Shown: positions 30,622 through 39,667 of the stretch, in pieces
How positions within the stretch are numbered: the first letter of the stretch is position 1
Layout of the letters: every line of letters begins with the position of its first letter
Assembly (NCBI GenBank): GCA_902590705.1
Contig: CACIXU010000001.1
Location: 30,001 to 94,000, forward strand
Direction: 5' to 3'
Length of the DNA stretch: 64,000 nt
Source of the DNA: an uncultured Bacteroidota bacterium
GTDB taxonomy: Bacteria; Bacteroidota; Bacteroidia; Flavobacteriales; Flavobacteriaceae
Notes under the pieces: model-generated
Seen by the model: only the letters and a program-made list of their open reading frames with translations
What the model was told of the DNA's origin: nothing
The model's database searches: none
Made by a program: the position numbers and the translations under genes

Positions 30622-31266
30622 ATGTATATTCTTTTAGGTTTATTATTTCTCTATCAATGTAATCTTAGTGCTCCACCAGCTGAAAATAGTAAAAATCCAG
30701 TTTGGGAACCAATTGAAAATCACCAGGGAATGGCAAAGGCCTATTTTGCATCTGGATGTTTTTGGTGTGTAGAATACATATATGAGAGTTTAGCAGGTGT
30801 TGAAGAGGCTTTCTCAGGATACGCAGGTGGAAAGACCAAAAACCCAAATTACTATCAGATTACCACGGGAAGAACAGGTCATGCCGAGACTGTTGAAGTA
30901 ATTTACAACTCTAATATAATTAGTTTTAAAACCCTACTAGAAGTTTTTTTTGACTCCCATGATCCGACATTACTTAACCGGCAAGGCCCTGATAGAGGGA
31001 CACAGTACCGTTCGATTGCCTTTTATCAAAACCAAGAGGAAAAAAAGATAATTGTCGATTATATAAATAAATTAACTGCAGAAAGGGCATTTGATAAAAA
31101 GATAGTTACAGAGGTAAAGCCTCTGGAGAAATTTTATTACGCAGAGGAGTACCATCAGGATTATGAAGAAAATAATCCCAATGACCTTTACATTCTAAAT
31201 ATATCCAAGCCTAGGTTCAATAAGTTTAAAGCTAAATCCTCTGATCTTTTAAAAGAGGGGCATTAA
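30622..31266 (+). CDS. msrA: Peptide methionine sulfoxide reductase MsrA, probably exported
   Basis: A 214-residue enzyme reducing methionine-S-sulfoxide in proteins. The catalytic motif GCFWC (Cys46, Cys49) is followed by the family blocks GYAGGKTKNP, GHAETVEV, SHDPTLLNRQGPD, GTQYRS and the terminal YHQDY. About 35 extra N-terminal residues form a hydrophobic segment ending near LFLYQC, so export or lipid anchoring is likely although the lipobox is poor. It starts 10 bases after the sulfatase gene and is probably co-transcribed. Confidence 0.93.
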   Translation: MYILLGLLFLYQCNLSAPPAENSKNPVWEPIENHQGMAKAYFASGCFWCVEYIYESLAGVEEAFSGYAGGKTKNPNYYQITTGRTGHAETVEVIYNSNIISFKTLLEVFFDSHDPTLLNRQGPDRGTQYRSIAFYQNQEEKKIIVDYINKLTAERAFDKKIVTEVKPLEKFYYAEEYHQDYEENNPNDLYILNISKPRFNKFKAKSSDLLKEGH

Positions 31267-31270
31267 AATA

Positions 31271-31837
31271 TTAATAGATTTTCCTTGGTGAAATTTTTAA
31301 CCAGGTCAAGTAAGTAATATATCCCACTAATGCACCAAAAATAATTCCTGAGATAATGTCTAATGGGTAGTGTACACCTAAATAGATTCTGCTGTAAGCC
31401 ACTGTGCTTGCCAAACTAATTAAAATTAGAGGAATTTTCTTAAATCGTTTTTTTAAGATTAATGAAAAGAAAATAGCTAGGGCAAAGGAGTTAGAGGCAT
31501 GACCTGAAAAATACCCGAAACTACCACCACAATTAGGTTTGACTAATCTCACTAAACCCCTGAGGCTAGGTTCATGGCATGGACGCAAACGCTGAAAACC
31601 ATACTTGAAAAGATTGGTAAATTGATCTGTAATTAAAACCAACAATCCTGTGAAAATTAAAAGTATCAAAAATGATTTTAAATTGGTTTTTTTAAGAAAG
31701 TAAGTAATTAACAAAACATACACACAAATATTTACTGATTTGTCAGTGATAGTAATCCAGAACAGATCAAATGAGGGTGAGCCCATGCCGTTAAGCAAGA
31801 GGAACAGTTGACGATCTAAAGCGATAATCTCTTCCAC
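31271..31837 (-). CDS. PAP2 family phosphatase
   Basis: A 188-residue membrane phosphatase. All three motifs are present: K-x6-RP in KYGFQRLRP, the FSGH form of PSGH in YFSGHASN, and SR-x5-H-x3-D in SRIYLGVHYPLD. About five membrane helices. Likely dephosphorylates undecaprenyl pyrophosphate or a lipid phosphate; the exact substrate cannot be read from sequence. It is the last gene of the minus-strand operon that starts with mscS, 4 bases after the small acidic protein gene. Confidence 0.9.
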   Translation of the reverse strand: MEEIIALDRQLFLLLNGMGSPSFDLFWITITDKSVNICVYVLLITYFLKKTNLKSFLILLIFTGLLVLITDQFTNLFKYGFQRLRPCHEPSLRGLVRLVKPNCGGSFGYFSGHASNSFALAIFFSLILKKRFKKIPLILISLASTVAYSRIYLGVHYPLDIISGIIFGALVGYITYLTWLKISPRKIY

Positions 31838-31841
31838 CTAA

Positions 31842-32066
31842 CTATTCAAAATTTTTAATTTCCTTGTCGTAATAGCTAAGAGCCTCATCTATAAGTAAAG
31901 CAGTTTGGGATTCTAATACCTCACGATCTTCCTTTTCAAATTCCTCCATCCAATGAATCTCATCATTGATTACATTAATTAAAAATCTAGGATAAGCAGT
32001 GTGAATTACAAAAATAGTGTCTTCAAGCTCTGAACTATCAGCGATGAGGAACTTAGGTAAATCCAT
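31842..32066 (-). CDS. Conserved small acidic protein, unknown function
   Basis: A 74-residue acidic protein with no signal peptide or membrane helix. It begins MDLPKFLIADSSE, has the segment IHTAYPRFLINV near 21-32, then a helical E/D-rich C-terminal half with two Trp/Glu-rich turns. I do not recognise a named family, though similar small proteins occur in flavobacteria as far as I recall. Tight spacing (10 bases after the MATE gene, 4 bases before PAP2) supports it being a real operon member. Confidence 0.7.
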   Translation of the reverse strand: MDLPKFLIADSSELEDTIFVIHTAYPRFLINVINDEIHWMEEFEKEDREVLESQTALLIDEALSYYDKEIKNFE

Positions 32067-32076
32067 ATATAAATTT

Positions 32077-33450
32077 TTATAATTGAGAGATTAATTTTTT
32101 TGTAATATAATGAAATCTAGCAATCAAAAATAGAGCTGAAACTGATAGTCCAGTTAGGAGTCCTATCCAAATACCATTAATTTCCCAATCAGTATTTAGT
32201 GCTAGATAATAACTGATTGGAAAACCAATAGTTCCGTAGGCTAAAAAAATAAGAAAGGCAGGTAGCCAAACGTCCTGCATACCCCTTAGTGTAGCCAGAA
32301 CAACCGCTTGCACTCCATCTGCAATTTGAAAAAATGCAGCAATTAAAATTAGGTCCGCAGCTAATAAAATTACTTCAAGTACATCATTAGAAATAACTGA
32401 ATCAGAACTATTAAAATACATCCAGGGTAGAAAATCATGAGCTAATATAAATAGAAGACAAAAAAAGAAGTCCAACAAAAAAATAAGTAAAAAGTTAGAA
32501 ATAGCTAACCTTCTCAAATTAAAAAAATCTCCTTTGCCTTTTTCATTTCCTATTCTTATCATAGCTGTTACTCCAACACCAATCGCAACCATGTAAGTCA
32601 TGGAAGATAAATTAAAGGCGATTTGGTTGGCAGCTTGTGCATTTTCACCAAGTAATCCTGACATCCAAATGGCTGTAGTAAAAAAAGTAACTTCAAAAAA
32701 CATTTGAAGTGCAGAGGGGAAACCAAGCCCAATAATTTTTTTAAAAATTCTACGAGATAATTTCACTTGAAATAGATTTCTATGATATCTGTTAAAAAGC
32801 TTATTCCTGTTTATAATATATCCTATAAAAAAAAACATTATGAAACGGGAAATTAAGGTTCCTATTGCAGCACCTTCGACCCCCATTTCAGGGAAGCCCA
32901 ATAAACCAAAGATTAACAGATAGTTCAAAATCACATTAATCACATTTCCAACAATTGTAGCATACATTGCTAATCGGGTTTGAAAAAGACCTTCTGCAAA
33001 CTGTCTAAATCCTTGAAATCCAACAAGTGGTGTCAATGAAATTGCTACCCAAAAAAGATAAGGCTTTGCCAATTTTACAACATCTACTGGCTGTCCCATT
33101 TGCAATAAAATAGGCTGAGACATTAAAACTAAGCCTGACAACAAGACTCCAAATGATATACATAAAAATAATCCATGAACATATACTTGTCTAACTTTAG
33201 TATGGTTTTTTGCGCCAAAGGACTCTGAAATTAAGGGAGTAATTGCAGTGGAAAAACCAATACCTAATGACATTGCAATAAATACAAAGCTGTTGCCAAG
33301 CGATACGGCAGCAAGCTCTGTTGGACCTAATTGACCAACCATAATGTTATCAATAAACTGAACTATTGTATGACCAAGCATACCAATTATAACCGGATAA
33401 GCCAATTTTATATTATAGCGAAATTCTTTTGTGTATCTGATTAAGTTCAT
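32077..33450 (-). CDS. MATE family multidrug/cation exporter
   Basis: A 457-residue protein with twelve predicted membrane helices in two homologous halves. The N-terminal YPVIIGMLGHTIVQFIDNIMVGQLG (about 15-39) is the NorM-type start, with the conserved Asp/Asn in FIDNIMVG. MATE proteins export drugs or metabolites using Na+ or H+. Operon position between an M28 peptidase and a small acidic protein gives no substrate clue. Confidence 0.92.
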   Translation of the reverse strand: MNLIRYTKEFRYNIKLAYPVIIGMLGHTIVQFIDNIMVGQLGPTELAAVSLGNSFVFIAMSLGIGFSTAITPLISESFGAKNHTKVRQVYVHGLFLCISFGVLLSGLVLMSQPILLQMGQPVDVVKLAKPYLFWVAISLTPLVGFQGFRQFAEGLFQTRLAMYATIVGNVINVILNYLLIFGLLGFPEMGVEGAAIGTLISRFIMFFFIGYIINRNKLFNRYHRNLFQVKLSRRIFKKIIGLGFPSALQMFFEVTFFTTAIWMSGLLGENAQAANQIAFNLSSMTYMVAIGVGVTAMIRIGNEKGKGDFFNLRRLAISNFLLIFLLDFFFCLLFILAHDFLPWMYFNSSDSVISNDVLEVILLAADLILIAAFFQIADGVQAVVLATLRGMQDVWLPAFLIFLAYGTIGFPISYYLALNTDWEINGIWIGLLTGLSVSALFLIARFHYITKKLISQL

Positions 33451-33477
33451 TAAGCTTTTCTGAATTTGAAAAAAAAA

Positions 33478-34863
33478 TTATTCGAATCCAATATGATCTG
33501 TCAAAAATATTATTGCTGCTATTGTAGCAGCCCCTAATTCGAGCTCTCTCTTATTTATTGCGTCAAAAGTATCTATTTCAGAATGATGATGAATGAAATA
33601 TCGTTGTGAGTCTGTTTTTAAACCAGATAAAACAAGGGCATCTTTTTTTAGGAGCCTTAGGTTTGTTCCAATCTCCCCTCTTTTAAAAAGGTGGATATAG
33701 TAAGGCTCAAAAAAGGGTTTCCATTTTAAAATCCTTTCAAAATATTTATCATTAGTGTCAAAAATAAAACCATGGGGAGTAAAGGCACCCGAGTCAGACT
33801 CCAATACCATAAGGTGTTTTTCCCTCTTTTTTGAAACACTCTCAGAATATACTTTTGCTCCACGACCTCCATTTTCCTCATTCATAAATAAAACGACTCT
33901 TAAAGTATTTTTAGGCTTATAGTTTATATTATTTAATAGTCGGATAGCTTCCATGGATTGGACTACTCCGGCTCCATTGTCATGTGCGCCTTCTCCTAAA
34001 TCCCATGAGTCCAAATGAGCTCCAATAAAAATAATTTTATCAGGAAACTCAGTTCCTTTAATTTGTCCTATTACATTATATGACTTAACCTCAGGATAAT
34101 TTTTACAATCCTGTCTTAAAAAAAACCGAAGATGAGGGTTTAATGAAATCATTGAGCTTAGGAGTTCAGAATCGTTTGTGCTGATTGAAGCTGCTGGAAT
34201 CCTTTTACTAATGGGTAAAGAACCATAGCTCATTTCCCCAGTATGAGGGTGATCATCTAAACGAAGATTCATTGATCTGAATAAGACTGCCAGTGCACCA
34301 TATTTAGCGGCGTCAGCTGCACCAGCATATTGTTGACCAATACCTCGCTCGTATGCTTGGAAAGTATTGACTAATTCCGATTGCATAGGTCTGTTAAAAA
34401 AAACAATTTTTCCATTTATATTCTTCTCTCCCAAAGATTCTAATTCCTCAATACTTTCAACCTCAACTACATTGGCGCGAATTCCACCAGTTGGAGTAGC
34501 AATGGAGCCTCCAAGAGAACATACATTTACATTTATCGTATTCCCGGGACTAGATTCAATGTTGGCATATTCAAATGTACCACGAACCCACTTTGGCACC
34601 ATTACTGGCTGCAACCAAACAGAATCAAAGGCAGTGATATTGTTCAATTCATCTTTTATCCAATCAATTGCTCTTTGAGCATTAAGTGAGCCGGACAAAC
34701 GCCCTCCTATATTTTTACTTAAATGCTCTAACCAAGAATAACTTTTACCTTCTGTTAATGACTTAACGTATATGTCCCTTATTTTATCCTCTACTGAAGA
34801 AATCTTTTGAGCACCGATAAATTGAAAAAAAATAAGACTTAATATTAATAGCCTTTTCCGCAT
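33478..34863 (-). CDS. M28 family zinc peptidase (carboxypeptidase Q-like), exported
   Basis: A 461-residue exported peptidase. Residues 1-18 are a signal peptide (IGA before QK). A PA-like insert lies near 105-250, and the M28 core has IGAHLDSWDLGEGAHDNGAG (zinc His and bridging Asp), NEENGGRGA (catalytic and zinc Glu), a distal Asp in ESDSG and a C-terminal HHHSEIDT. This is the plasma glutamate carboxypeptidase (PGCP) group, acting on peptides outside the cytoplasm. It follows the regulator gene by 5 bases. Confidence 0.9.
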   Translation of the reverse strand: MRKRLLILSLIFFQFIGAQKISSVEDKIRDIYVKSLTEGKSYSWLEHLSKNIGGRLSGSLNAQRAIDWIKDELNNITAFDSVWLQPVMVPKWVRGTFEYANIESSPGNTINVNVCSLGGSIATPTGGIRANVVEVESIEELESLGEKNINGKIVFFNRPMQSELVNTFQAYERGIGQQYAGAADAAKYGALAVLFRSMNLRLDDHPHTGEMSYGSLPISKRIPAASISTNDSELLSSMISLNPHLRFFLRQDCKNYPEVKSYNVIGQIKGTEFPDKIIFIGAHLDSWDLGEGAHDNGAGVVQSMEAIRLLNNINYKPKNTLRVVLFMNEENGGRGAKVYSESVSKKREKHLMVLESDSGAFTPHGFIFDTNDKYFERILKWKPFFEPYYIHLFKRGEIGTNLRLLKKDALVLSGLKTDSQRYFIHHHSEIDTFDAINKRELELGAATIAAIIFLTDHIGFE

Positions 34864-34868
34864 ATTAA

Positions 34869-36038
34869 TTATTTTGATTTTGAGGCAAACTGCTCTATGT
34901 CAATTACGCTGATAGGGTTGTTACCAAGGATCAATAAACGCTCTACAACATTTCTTAACTCTCTTACATTGCCTGTCCATGGATAATCCATAAGTTTTTG
35001 CATAGCATCTTCTGAAAAAATTTTCTTATCAACCCCTTGATCAGTTGAAAGGGTTTCTACAAAATATTCAACCAACAGGGGAATATCTGTTTTTCTATCA
35101 CTTAAAGGGGGAACTTTAATTATAATTACCGCCAATCTATGATATAGATCTTCTCTAAACTTTCCGTCTTCAATTTCCTTTAATAAATTTTTATTAGTTG
35201 CTGCTATAACCCTAACATTAACTTTAATTTCTTTTTCACTACCTACACGATTAATCCTATTTTCTTGAAGAGCTCTTAAAACCTTAGCCTGAGCTGATAG
35301 ACTCATATCGGCAACCTCGTCAAGAAAAAGTGTTCCACCATTAGCTATTTCGAACTTTCCAGGTCGATCTTTAATTGCAGAGGTGAATGCTCCTTTCATA
35401 TGGCCAAAAAGTTCGCTTTCAATAAGTTCAGAAGGAATTGCAGCACAGTTAACCTCAACAAACGACTCGTTAAAACGTTTACTTTTTTTATGCAAATAAT
35501 GAGCCACCAATTCTTTTCCTGTCCCATTATTTCCTGTGATTAATACTCTTGCATCAGTTGGAGCAACTTTTTCAACCATAATATGAATCTTATTGATAGC
35601 TTCTGATTCGCCTATTATCGTGTATTTTTTGGCAATCCTCTTCTTAAGTTTGATATTTTCAGTGACCAGATTTTTTATCTCCAATGCATTTCTAACAGAA
35701 GTAAGCAATCGATTTAAATCAGGAGGCTTTGATATAAAATCAAACGCACCAGCTTTCATTGCCTCAACGGCAGTAGAAATATTTCCATGCCCTGTTAGCA
35801 TTATAAAGGGGATATCAATTCCATTTTCTCTTACATTTTGCAAAACTTCAACTCCATCCATTTTTGGCATTTTAATATCGCATAAAACCAGATCATAGTC
35901 CTCTTTTGTCAATTTTAGAAAACCATCTTTTCCATCCTCACTTTCAGTGATATCATAGCCTTTGTTTTCTTCAGTCAATATCTTTAATAAAACTCGTCTG
36001 ATAGGCTCCTCGTCCTCAATCAAAAGTATTTTTTTCAT
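34869..36038 (-). CDS. Sigma-54-type response regulator lacking the DNA-binding HTH
   Basis: A 389-residue NtrC-group protein. Receiver domain 1-120 with acidic pair E8/D9, phosphoacceptor D54 (LCDIKMP) and K104. AAA+ domain about 140-375 with Walker A GNNGTGKE (169-176), loop GAFTSA (216-221, normally GAFTGA), Walker B GGTLFLDE (234-241) and NVRELRN. The protein stops at residue 389 just after the AAA+ domain, so the C-terminal Fis-type HTH is missing. No sensor kinase is adjacent. Its start overlaps the mscS stop by 4 bases (ATGA), so the two are translationally coupled. Confidence 0.9.
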   Translation of the reverse strand: MKKILLIEDEEPIRRVLLKILTEENKGYDITESEDGKDGFLKLTKEDYDLVLCDIKMPKMDGVEVLQNVRENGIDIPFIMLTGHGNISTAVEAMKAGAFDFISKPPDLNRLLTSVRNALEIKNLVTENIKLKKRIAKKYTIIGESEAINKIHIMVEKVAPTDARVLITGNNGTGKELVAHYLHKKSKRFNESFVEVNCAAIPSELIESELFGHMKGAFTSAIKDRPGKFEIANGGTLFLDEVADMSLSAQAKVLRALQENRINRVGSEKEIKVNVRVIAATNKNLLKEIEDGKFREDLYHRLAVIIIKVPPLSDRKTDIPLLVEYFVETLSTDQGVDKKIFSEDAMQKLMDYPWTGNVRELRNVVERLLILGNNPISVIDIEQFASKSK

Positions 36039-36877
36039 TTTTGAATCTTTGAGGGATTATTCTTGTGTGTAACAACTCGCTGAGGAAAGGGTATTTCGAT
36101 ATCAAGTTCTTTTAATTTTTCAAATATTTTGTAACGTAGGTCACTTTTTACAAAATTGGCCTCAAAACTTCTATTCATGGAGAAAAAAAGTTCAAACTTT
36201 AGTGCACTATCTCCATAATTATCAAATAATAAGATCGGTTCAGGATGTTTTAAAATCTTTGAATGCTCATTTGTAAGTTTAATTACTTCATCTTTAAGTA
36301 GATTTACATTTGTATCATAAGATACACCAAGTGAAATAGATTCTCTAGTAAGTGTTCCATTCTCGGTCCAATTGTAAAGAATAGATGTAAGAAATTTATG
36401 GTTAGGAATGATTAATACTTTATTATCCCTTGTAACTGCTCTTGTAGTTCTTAACATGATATTTTCAACTTTACCAATCTGGCCATCAACCTGAATTATA
36501 TCGCCAACGTGGACAGTTTGGTCTGCCAGTATAAAAACACCTGAAATAACATCCTGAATTAGTGTTTGAAGTGCTAAGCCAATCCCAACCAATAAAGCGG
36601 CTGACGCTGCAAAAATTGCGGTCACATTTACTCCAACTGTATCCAGAGTTATTAAAATAACAATTAAATAAATTGAGTAATTTAGAAATGTAAATATGCT
36701 TCGAAACTTGGAACGAGTCTCATTATTGAGGGCTCTAAGTGTAATTTTCTTGAATAATTTAAGAAATAAATAAGTTGTAAAAAAAACAGAAAATATAATT
36801 AAAATTACTTTTGGAGTAATCACAATTTCACTGCCTAGGTGCATTTTGTAATTAAAAAAATTTATTATTTCTTTCAT
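36035..36877 (-). CDS. Small-conductance mechanosensitive channel, MscS family
   Basis: A 280-residue channel: three membrane helices (about 22-40, 63-80, 85-110) and a cytoplasmic beta and alpha/beta domain. The pore helix AASAALLVGIGLALQTLIQDVI (about 91-112) is rich in Gly/Ala, and the beta domain has GDIIQVDGQIGKVENI near 127-142. It releases osmolytes on hypo-osmotic shock. It is the first gene of a six-gene minus-strand operon running to PAP2. Confidence 0.92.
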   Translation of the reverse strand: MKEIINFFNYKMHLGSEIVITPKVILIIFSVFFTTYLFLKLFKKITLRALNNETRSKFRSIFTFLNYSIYLIVILITLDTVGVNVTAIFAASAALLVGIGLALQTLIQDVISGVFILADQTVHVGDIIQVDGQIGKVENIMLRTTRAVTRDNKVLIIPNHKFLTSILYNWTENGTLTRESISLGVSYDTNVNLLKDEVIKLTNEHSKILKHPEPILLFDNYGDSALKFELFFSMNRSFEANFVKSDLRYKIFEKLKELDIEIPFPQRVVTHKNNPSKIQK

Positions 36878-37015
36878 CCTAGAAATTTGTCACTAAGATA
36901 ATATTAAAAACAAAAACCAACCTTATTTATGAGGATAGGAAAAATTGAAACAAAAAAGAGATTATACTAAAAGTTAGTGCTAATTAAATGTATGGTTTTA
37001 TAACAGAATACATCT

Positions 37016-38131
37016 CTAGGAAAACATATCCTTTACCTTTTCAAAAAAGGACTTATCAGTCTTACTTGGAGCTGGCTTGAAGTTATCGTCCTCAATCATT
37101 TTTTTGAAAAACTGCTTCTGTTCTTTATTTAATTCTTTGGGTGTCCAAACGTTCACATGAACCAATAAATCACCTTTACCATAACCATTGAGATCTCCAA
37201 CACCCTTACTTCTGAGTCTTAGTGTTTTACCAGACTGAATTCCCGACTCCAACTTAATACGAACTTTTCCTTCTAAAAGACTAATTTCTTTAGTAACTCC
37301 TAGAACAGCCTCAGAAATACTAATATATAAATCAAGATGGAGATGATTCCCTTCTCTAACAAAATAGTCATGGGGTATTTCTTCAATTAATACTAACAGG
37401 TCACCTGAAACACCATTTCCAGTAGCTTCATTTCCCTTACCGTTAACCTTCAGTTGCATTCCCTCTTCAACACCCGCAGGAATCTTAATAGACACAGTTT
37501 CTTCATTTTCTATCATACCATTGGAATCACTTCCAGATGGACGATTGGACAATGTTTTACCAGAGCCATTACAAGCAGGGCAAGGCGAAGAACTTTGCAT
37601 CCTACCCAAAATAGTATTTGTAACACGCATAATCTGTCCTGTTCCTTTGCAGGTTGAACAAGTAGAATATGTAACACCTGGAGCTTGAACTTTTCGCTTT
37701 ACTTTGATTTTTTTATCAACACCATTTACGATTTCTTCAAGCGAGAGCCCAACTTTAATTCTTAAATTGCTACCCTTACCTCTAGATTGACCTTGTCCAA
37801 AACCACTACTAAAACCATCAAAGTTACCTCCAAAAGCACTGCCAAAAATATCTCCAAATTGACTGAATATGTCGTCCATATTCATTCCGCCACCACCAAA
37901 GCCACCTGACTCGAATGCGGCATGTCCGAATTGGTCATATTGAGATTTTTTCTTTGAATCACTTAAAACTTCATAAGCTTCAGCGGCTTTTTTAAAATTT
38001 ATTTCAGCTGCCTTATCACCTGGATTTTTATCAGGATGAAATTCAATTGCCTTTTTGCGGTAGGCTTTTTTAATTTCTCCACTTGAAGCGCCTTTTGATA
38101 CACCTAAAATATCATAAAAATCTTCTTTCAT
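37016..38131 (-). CDS. dnaJ: Chaperone DnaJ with a two-repeat zinc region
   Basis: A 371-residue Hsp40. J domain 1-70 with HPD in EFHPDKNPGD, then a G/F-rich region (about 75-125). The cysteine-rich region has only two CxxCxGxG repeats (CSTCKGTG and CPACNGSG, about 158-190) instead of four, so one zinc site is expected. Two beta domains and a C-terminal dimerisation tail follow. The reduced zinc region is, from memory, usual in Flavobacteriaceae. It follows grpE by 5 bases; dnaK is not in the window. Confidence 0.95.
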   Translation of the reverse strand: MKEDFYDILGVSKGASSGEIKKAYRKKAIEFHPDKNPGDKAAEINFKKAAEAYEVLSDSKKKSQYDQFGHAAFESGGFGGGGMNMDDIFSQFGDIFGSAFGGNFDGFSSGFGQGQSRGKGSNLRIKVGLSLEEIVNGVDKKIKVKRKVQAPGVTYSTCSTCKGTGQIMRVTNTILGRMQSSSPCPACNGSGKTLSNRPSGSDSNGMIENEETVSIKIPAGVEEGMQLKVNGKGNEATGNGVSGDLLVLIEEIPHDYFVREGNHLHLDLYISISEAVLGVTKEISLLEGKVRIKLESGIQSGKTLRLRSKGVGDLNGYGKGDLLVHVNVWTPKELNKEQKQFFKKMIEDDNFKPAPSKTDKSFFEKVKDMFS

Positions 38132-38136
38132 GTCTA

Positions 38137-38667
38137 TTATTGTCCTACGACCACTTTAGGGTATCTTATTATTTTTTCTCCCAATTGATAACCTTTTTCT
38201 ATAATATCAATTATTTTTCCCTTCTGAGAATCATCCTGAGCAGGAATTTGGGTAATAGCTTCATGAATTTCAGCATCAAAACCATCTCCTATTTTGGTTT
38301 TAGTTTCCTCCAATCCATTGCTTTTCAAGATATCATCAAATTTATTTTTAATTAGTAGAAACCCTTCAATATCTTTTTCGTCACCACCCTCAGAAACTTG
38401 AGAGGTGGCTCGGTCAAAATCATCTAAAACAGGCAATAAAGAACTAATTACTTCCTGACCCGCTGTTTTGAATAATTCGACACGCTCCCTTGAGGTGCGC
38501 TTCTTGAAATTTTCGAACTCTGCAAATAGCCTCAAATATTTATCTTTTTCTTGCTCTAGAGAATCCTTCAGCTCCCGCATAAACTTCGATTGATCAGGTT
38601 TTGCTTTTTTTTTACGGACTGGTGTTTTCTTTTTTGAACTCACTGAACTTTTTTCCTTTTGTGCCAT
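38137..38667 (-). CDS. grpE: Nucleotide exchange factor GrpE
   Basis: A 176-residue DnaK cofactor. A lysine-rich N-terminus (KKKTPVRKKKAK) leads into the long dimer helix with LRLFAEFENFKKRTSRER (about 56-73) and the C-terminal beta domain ending GEKIIRYPKVVVGQ. It drives ADP release from DnaK. It forms an operon with dnaJ and has a clear promoter 23-54 bases upstream. Confidence 0.95.
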   Translation of the reverse strand: MAQKEKSSVSSKKKTPVRKKKAKPDQSKFMRELKDSLEQEKDKYLRLFAEFENFKKRTSRERVELFKTAGQEVISSLLPVLDDFDRATSQVSEGGDEKDIEGFLLIKNKFDDILKSNGLEETKTKIGDGFDAEIHEAITQIPAQDDSQKGKIIDIIEKGYQLGEKIIRYPKVVVGQ

Positions 38668-38689
38668 ATGTTTTTATAAATTAAATTGT

Positions 38690-38721
38690 CAAAATTACTG
38701 CCAAATAATCAATTTTGTCAA
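38690..38721 (-). promoter_or_regulatory. Promoter of grpE-dnaJ
   Basis: On the minus strand: TTG (38,721-38,719), 21-base spacer, TAATTTTG (38,697-38,690), matching the Bacteroidota TTG/TAnnTTTG pattern, 23 bases before the grpE start. No CIRCE-like inverted repeat is seen. Confidence 0.65.
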
Positions 38722-38725
38722 AATG

Positions 38726-39643
38726 TCATCTTTTTTTATTGTAAATCTCTCTCAACGCGCTATCCAGGCTTGAAAATTGAAATGAAAAGCCCTTTTTTAA
38801 AATTAACTTGGCACTTATTTTCTGACTAGCCAAAACCAAGATGGAACGCTCCCCCAAAAAAATTTTTAAAATAAAAGAAGGGATATTTGGCAAAAAAACT
38901 GGGCGATTAAGAGCCTTTCCTATCTCCTTAATAAGTTTACGTTGTAATACTGGATTGGGAGAAACAGCATTAAAAAGACCTTTCCAATTATTTGTTGCAC
39001 AATGGAGAAATAGAAGTGTCAAGTCAGATATATGTATCCAACTTTGCCATTGATTACCAGAGCCAAATGCTGATCCAGCCATGAATTTAATCGGCAAGGC
39101 TAACTTGGTTAGGAAGCCACCCCGGGCTGAAAGCACTAAGCCAATTCTAATAATTGAAAAATTAGCTGCCAAAGAAGAAAGTTTTCTTGACTCCTTTTCC
39201 CAGGCAATTACAATTTCTTGAAGATAATTTTCATTAAGAATTTTATTTTTTTCAGTAAAGGTTTCATGAAAACTATTTGGATATATGCCAATGGCTGAGG
39301 CACAAATGATAGTTTTAATCTTTCCCGTTCCACTATCCTCCAACCCTTTTTTTAATAATTGAGTAGAGAAAACCCTACTCTCAAAAATTTCTTTTTTATT
39401 TTTAGATGTCCATTTTTTTGAAATACTAGCGCCTGCTAAATGAATTATGGTATCAACACCATCAAAACATTTAATATCAATTTCCTGATTACTTGGATTC
39501 CAGAAAAAACCTACGGCTCCTGAAATCGAATTGATCTTACTTTTACGAGTAGTTAAATAATGGACCTTAATATCATTTTTTTGAGTATTTTCTATTATAC
39601 TAGAACCAATCAAACCAGTCGCTCCTGTAATCAATAATTTCAT
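38726..39643 (-). CDS. TIGR01777 family NAD(P)-dependent epimerase-like protein
   Basis: A 305-residue extended SDR protein with nucleotide loop TGATGLIGSSI (about 6-16), LAGASISKKWTSKNKKEI near 70-87 and the C-terminal DUF1731-like region (SPNPVLQRKLIKEIG, PSFILKIFLGERSILVLASQ; about 235-275). This matches the YfcH/SDR39U1 group, of unknown substrate. It follows mnmD by 24 bases on the same strand. Confidence 0.88.
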   Translation of the reverse strand: MKLLITGATGLIGSSIIENTQKNDIKVHYLTTRKSKINSISGAVGFFWNPSNQEIDIKCFDGVDTIIHLAGASISKKWTSKNKKEIFESRVFSTQLLKKGLEDSGTGKIKTIICASAIGIYPNSFHETFTEKNKILNENYLQEIVIAWEKESRKLSSLAANFSIIRIGLVLSARGGFLTKLALPIKFMAGSAFGSGNQWQSWIHISDLTLLFLHCATNNWKGLFNAVSPNPVLQRKLIKEIGKALNRPVFLPNIPSFILKIFLGERSILVLASQKISAKLILKKGFSFQFSSLDSALREIYNKKR

Positions 39644-39667
39644 TTATAACTTTTTTTCAAAAATACA

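Noticed and set aside
30622-31266. MsrA as an MsrA-MsrB fusion
   Set aside because: The protein ends after the MsrA tail; no MsrB CxxC or RxCxN motif is present.
36878-37015. sRNA or regulatory RNA between mscS and dnaJ
   Set aside because: 137 A/T-rich bases without a stable hairpin or promoter match that I could see.
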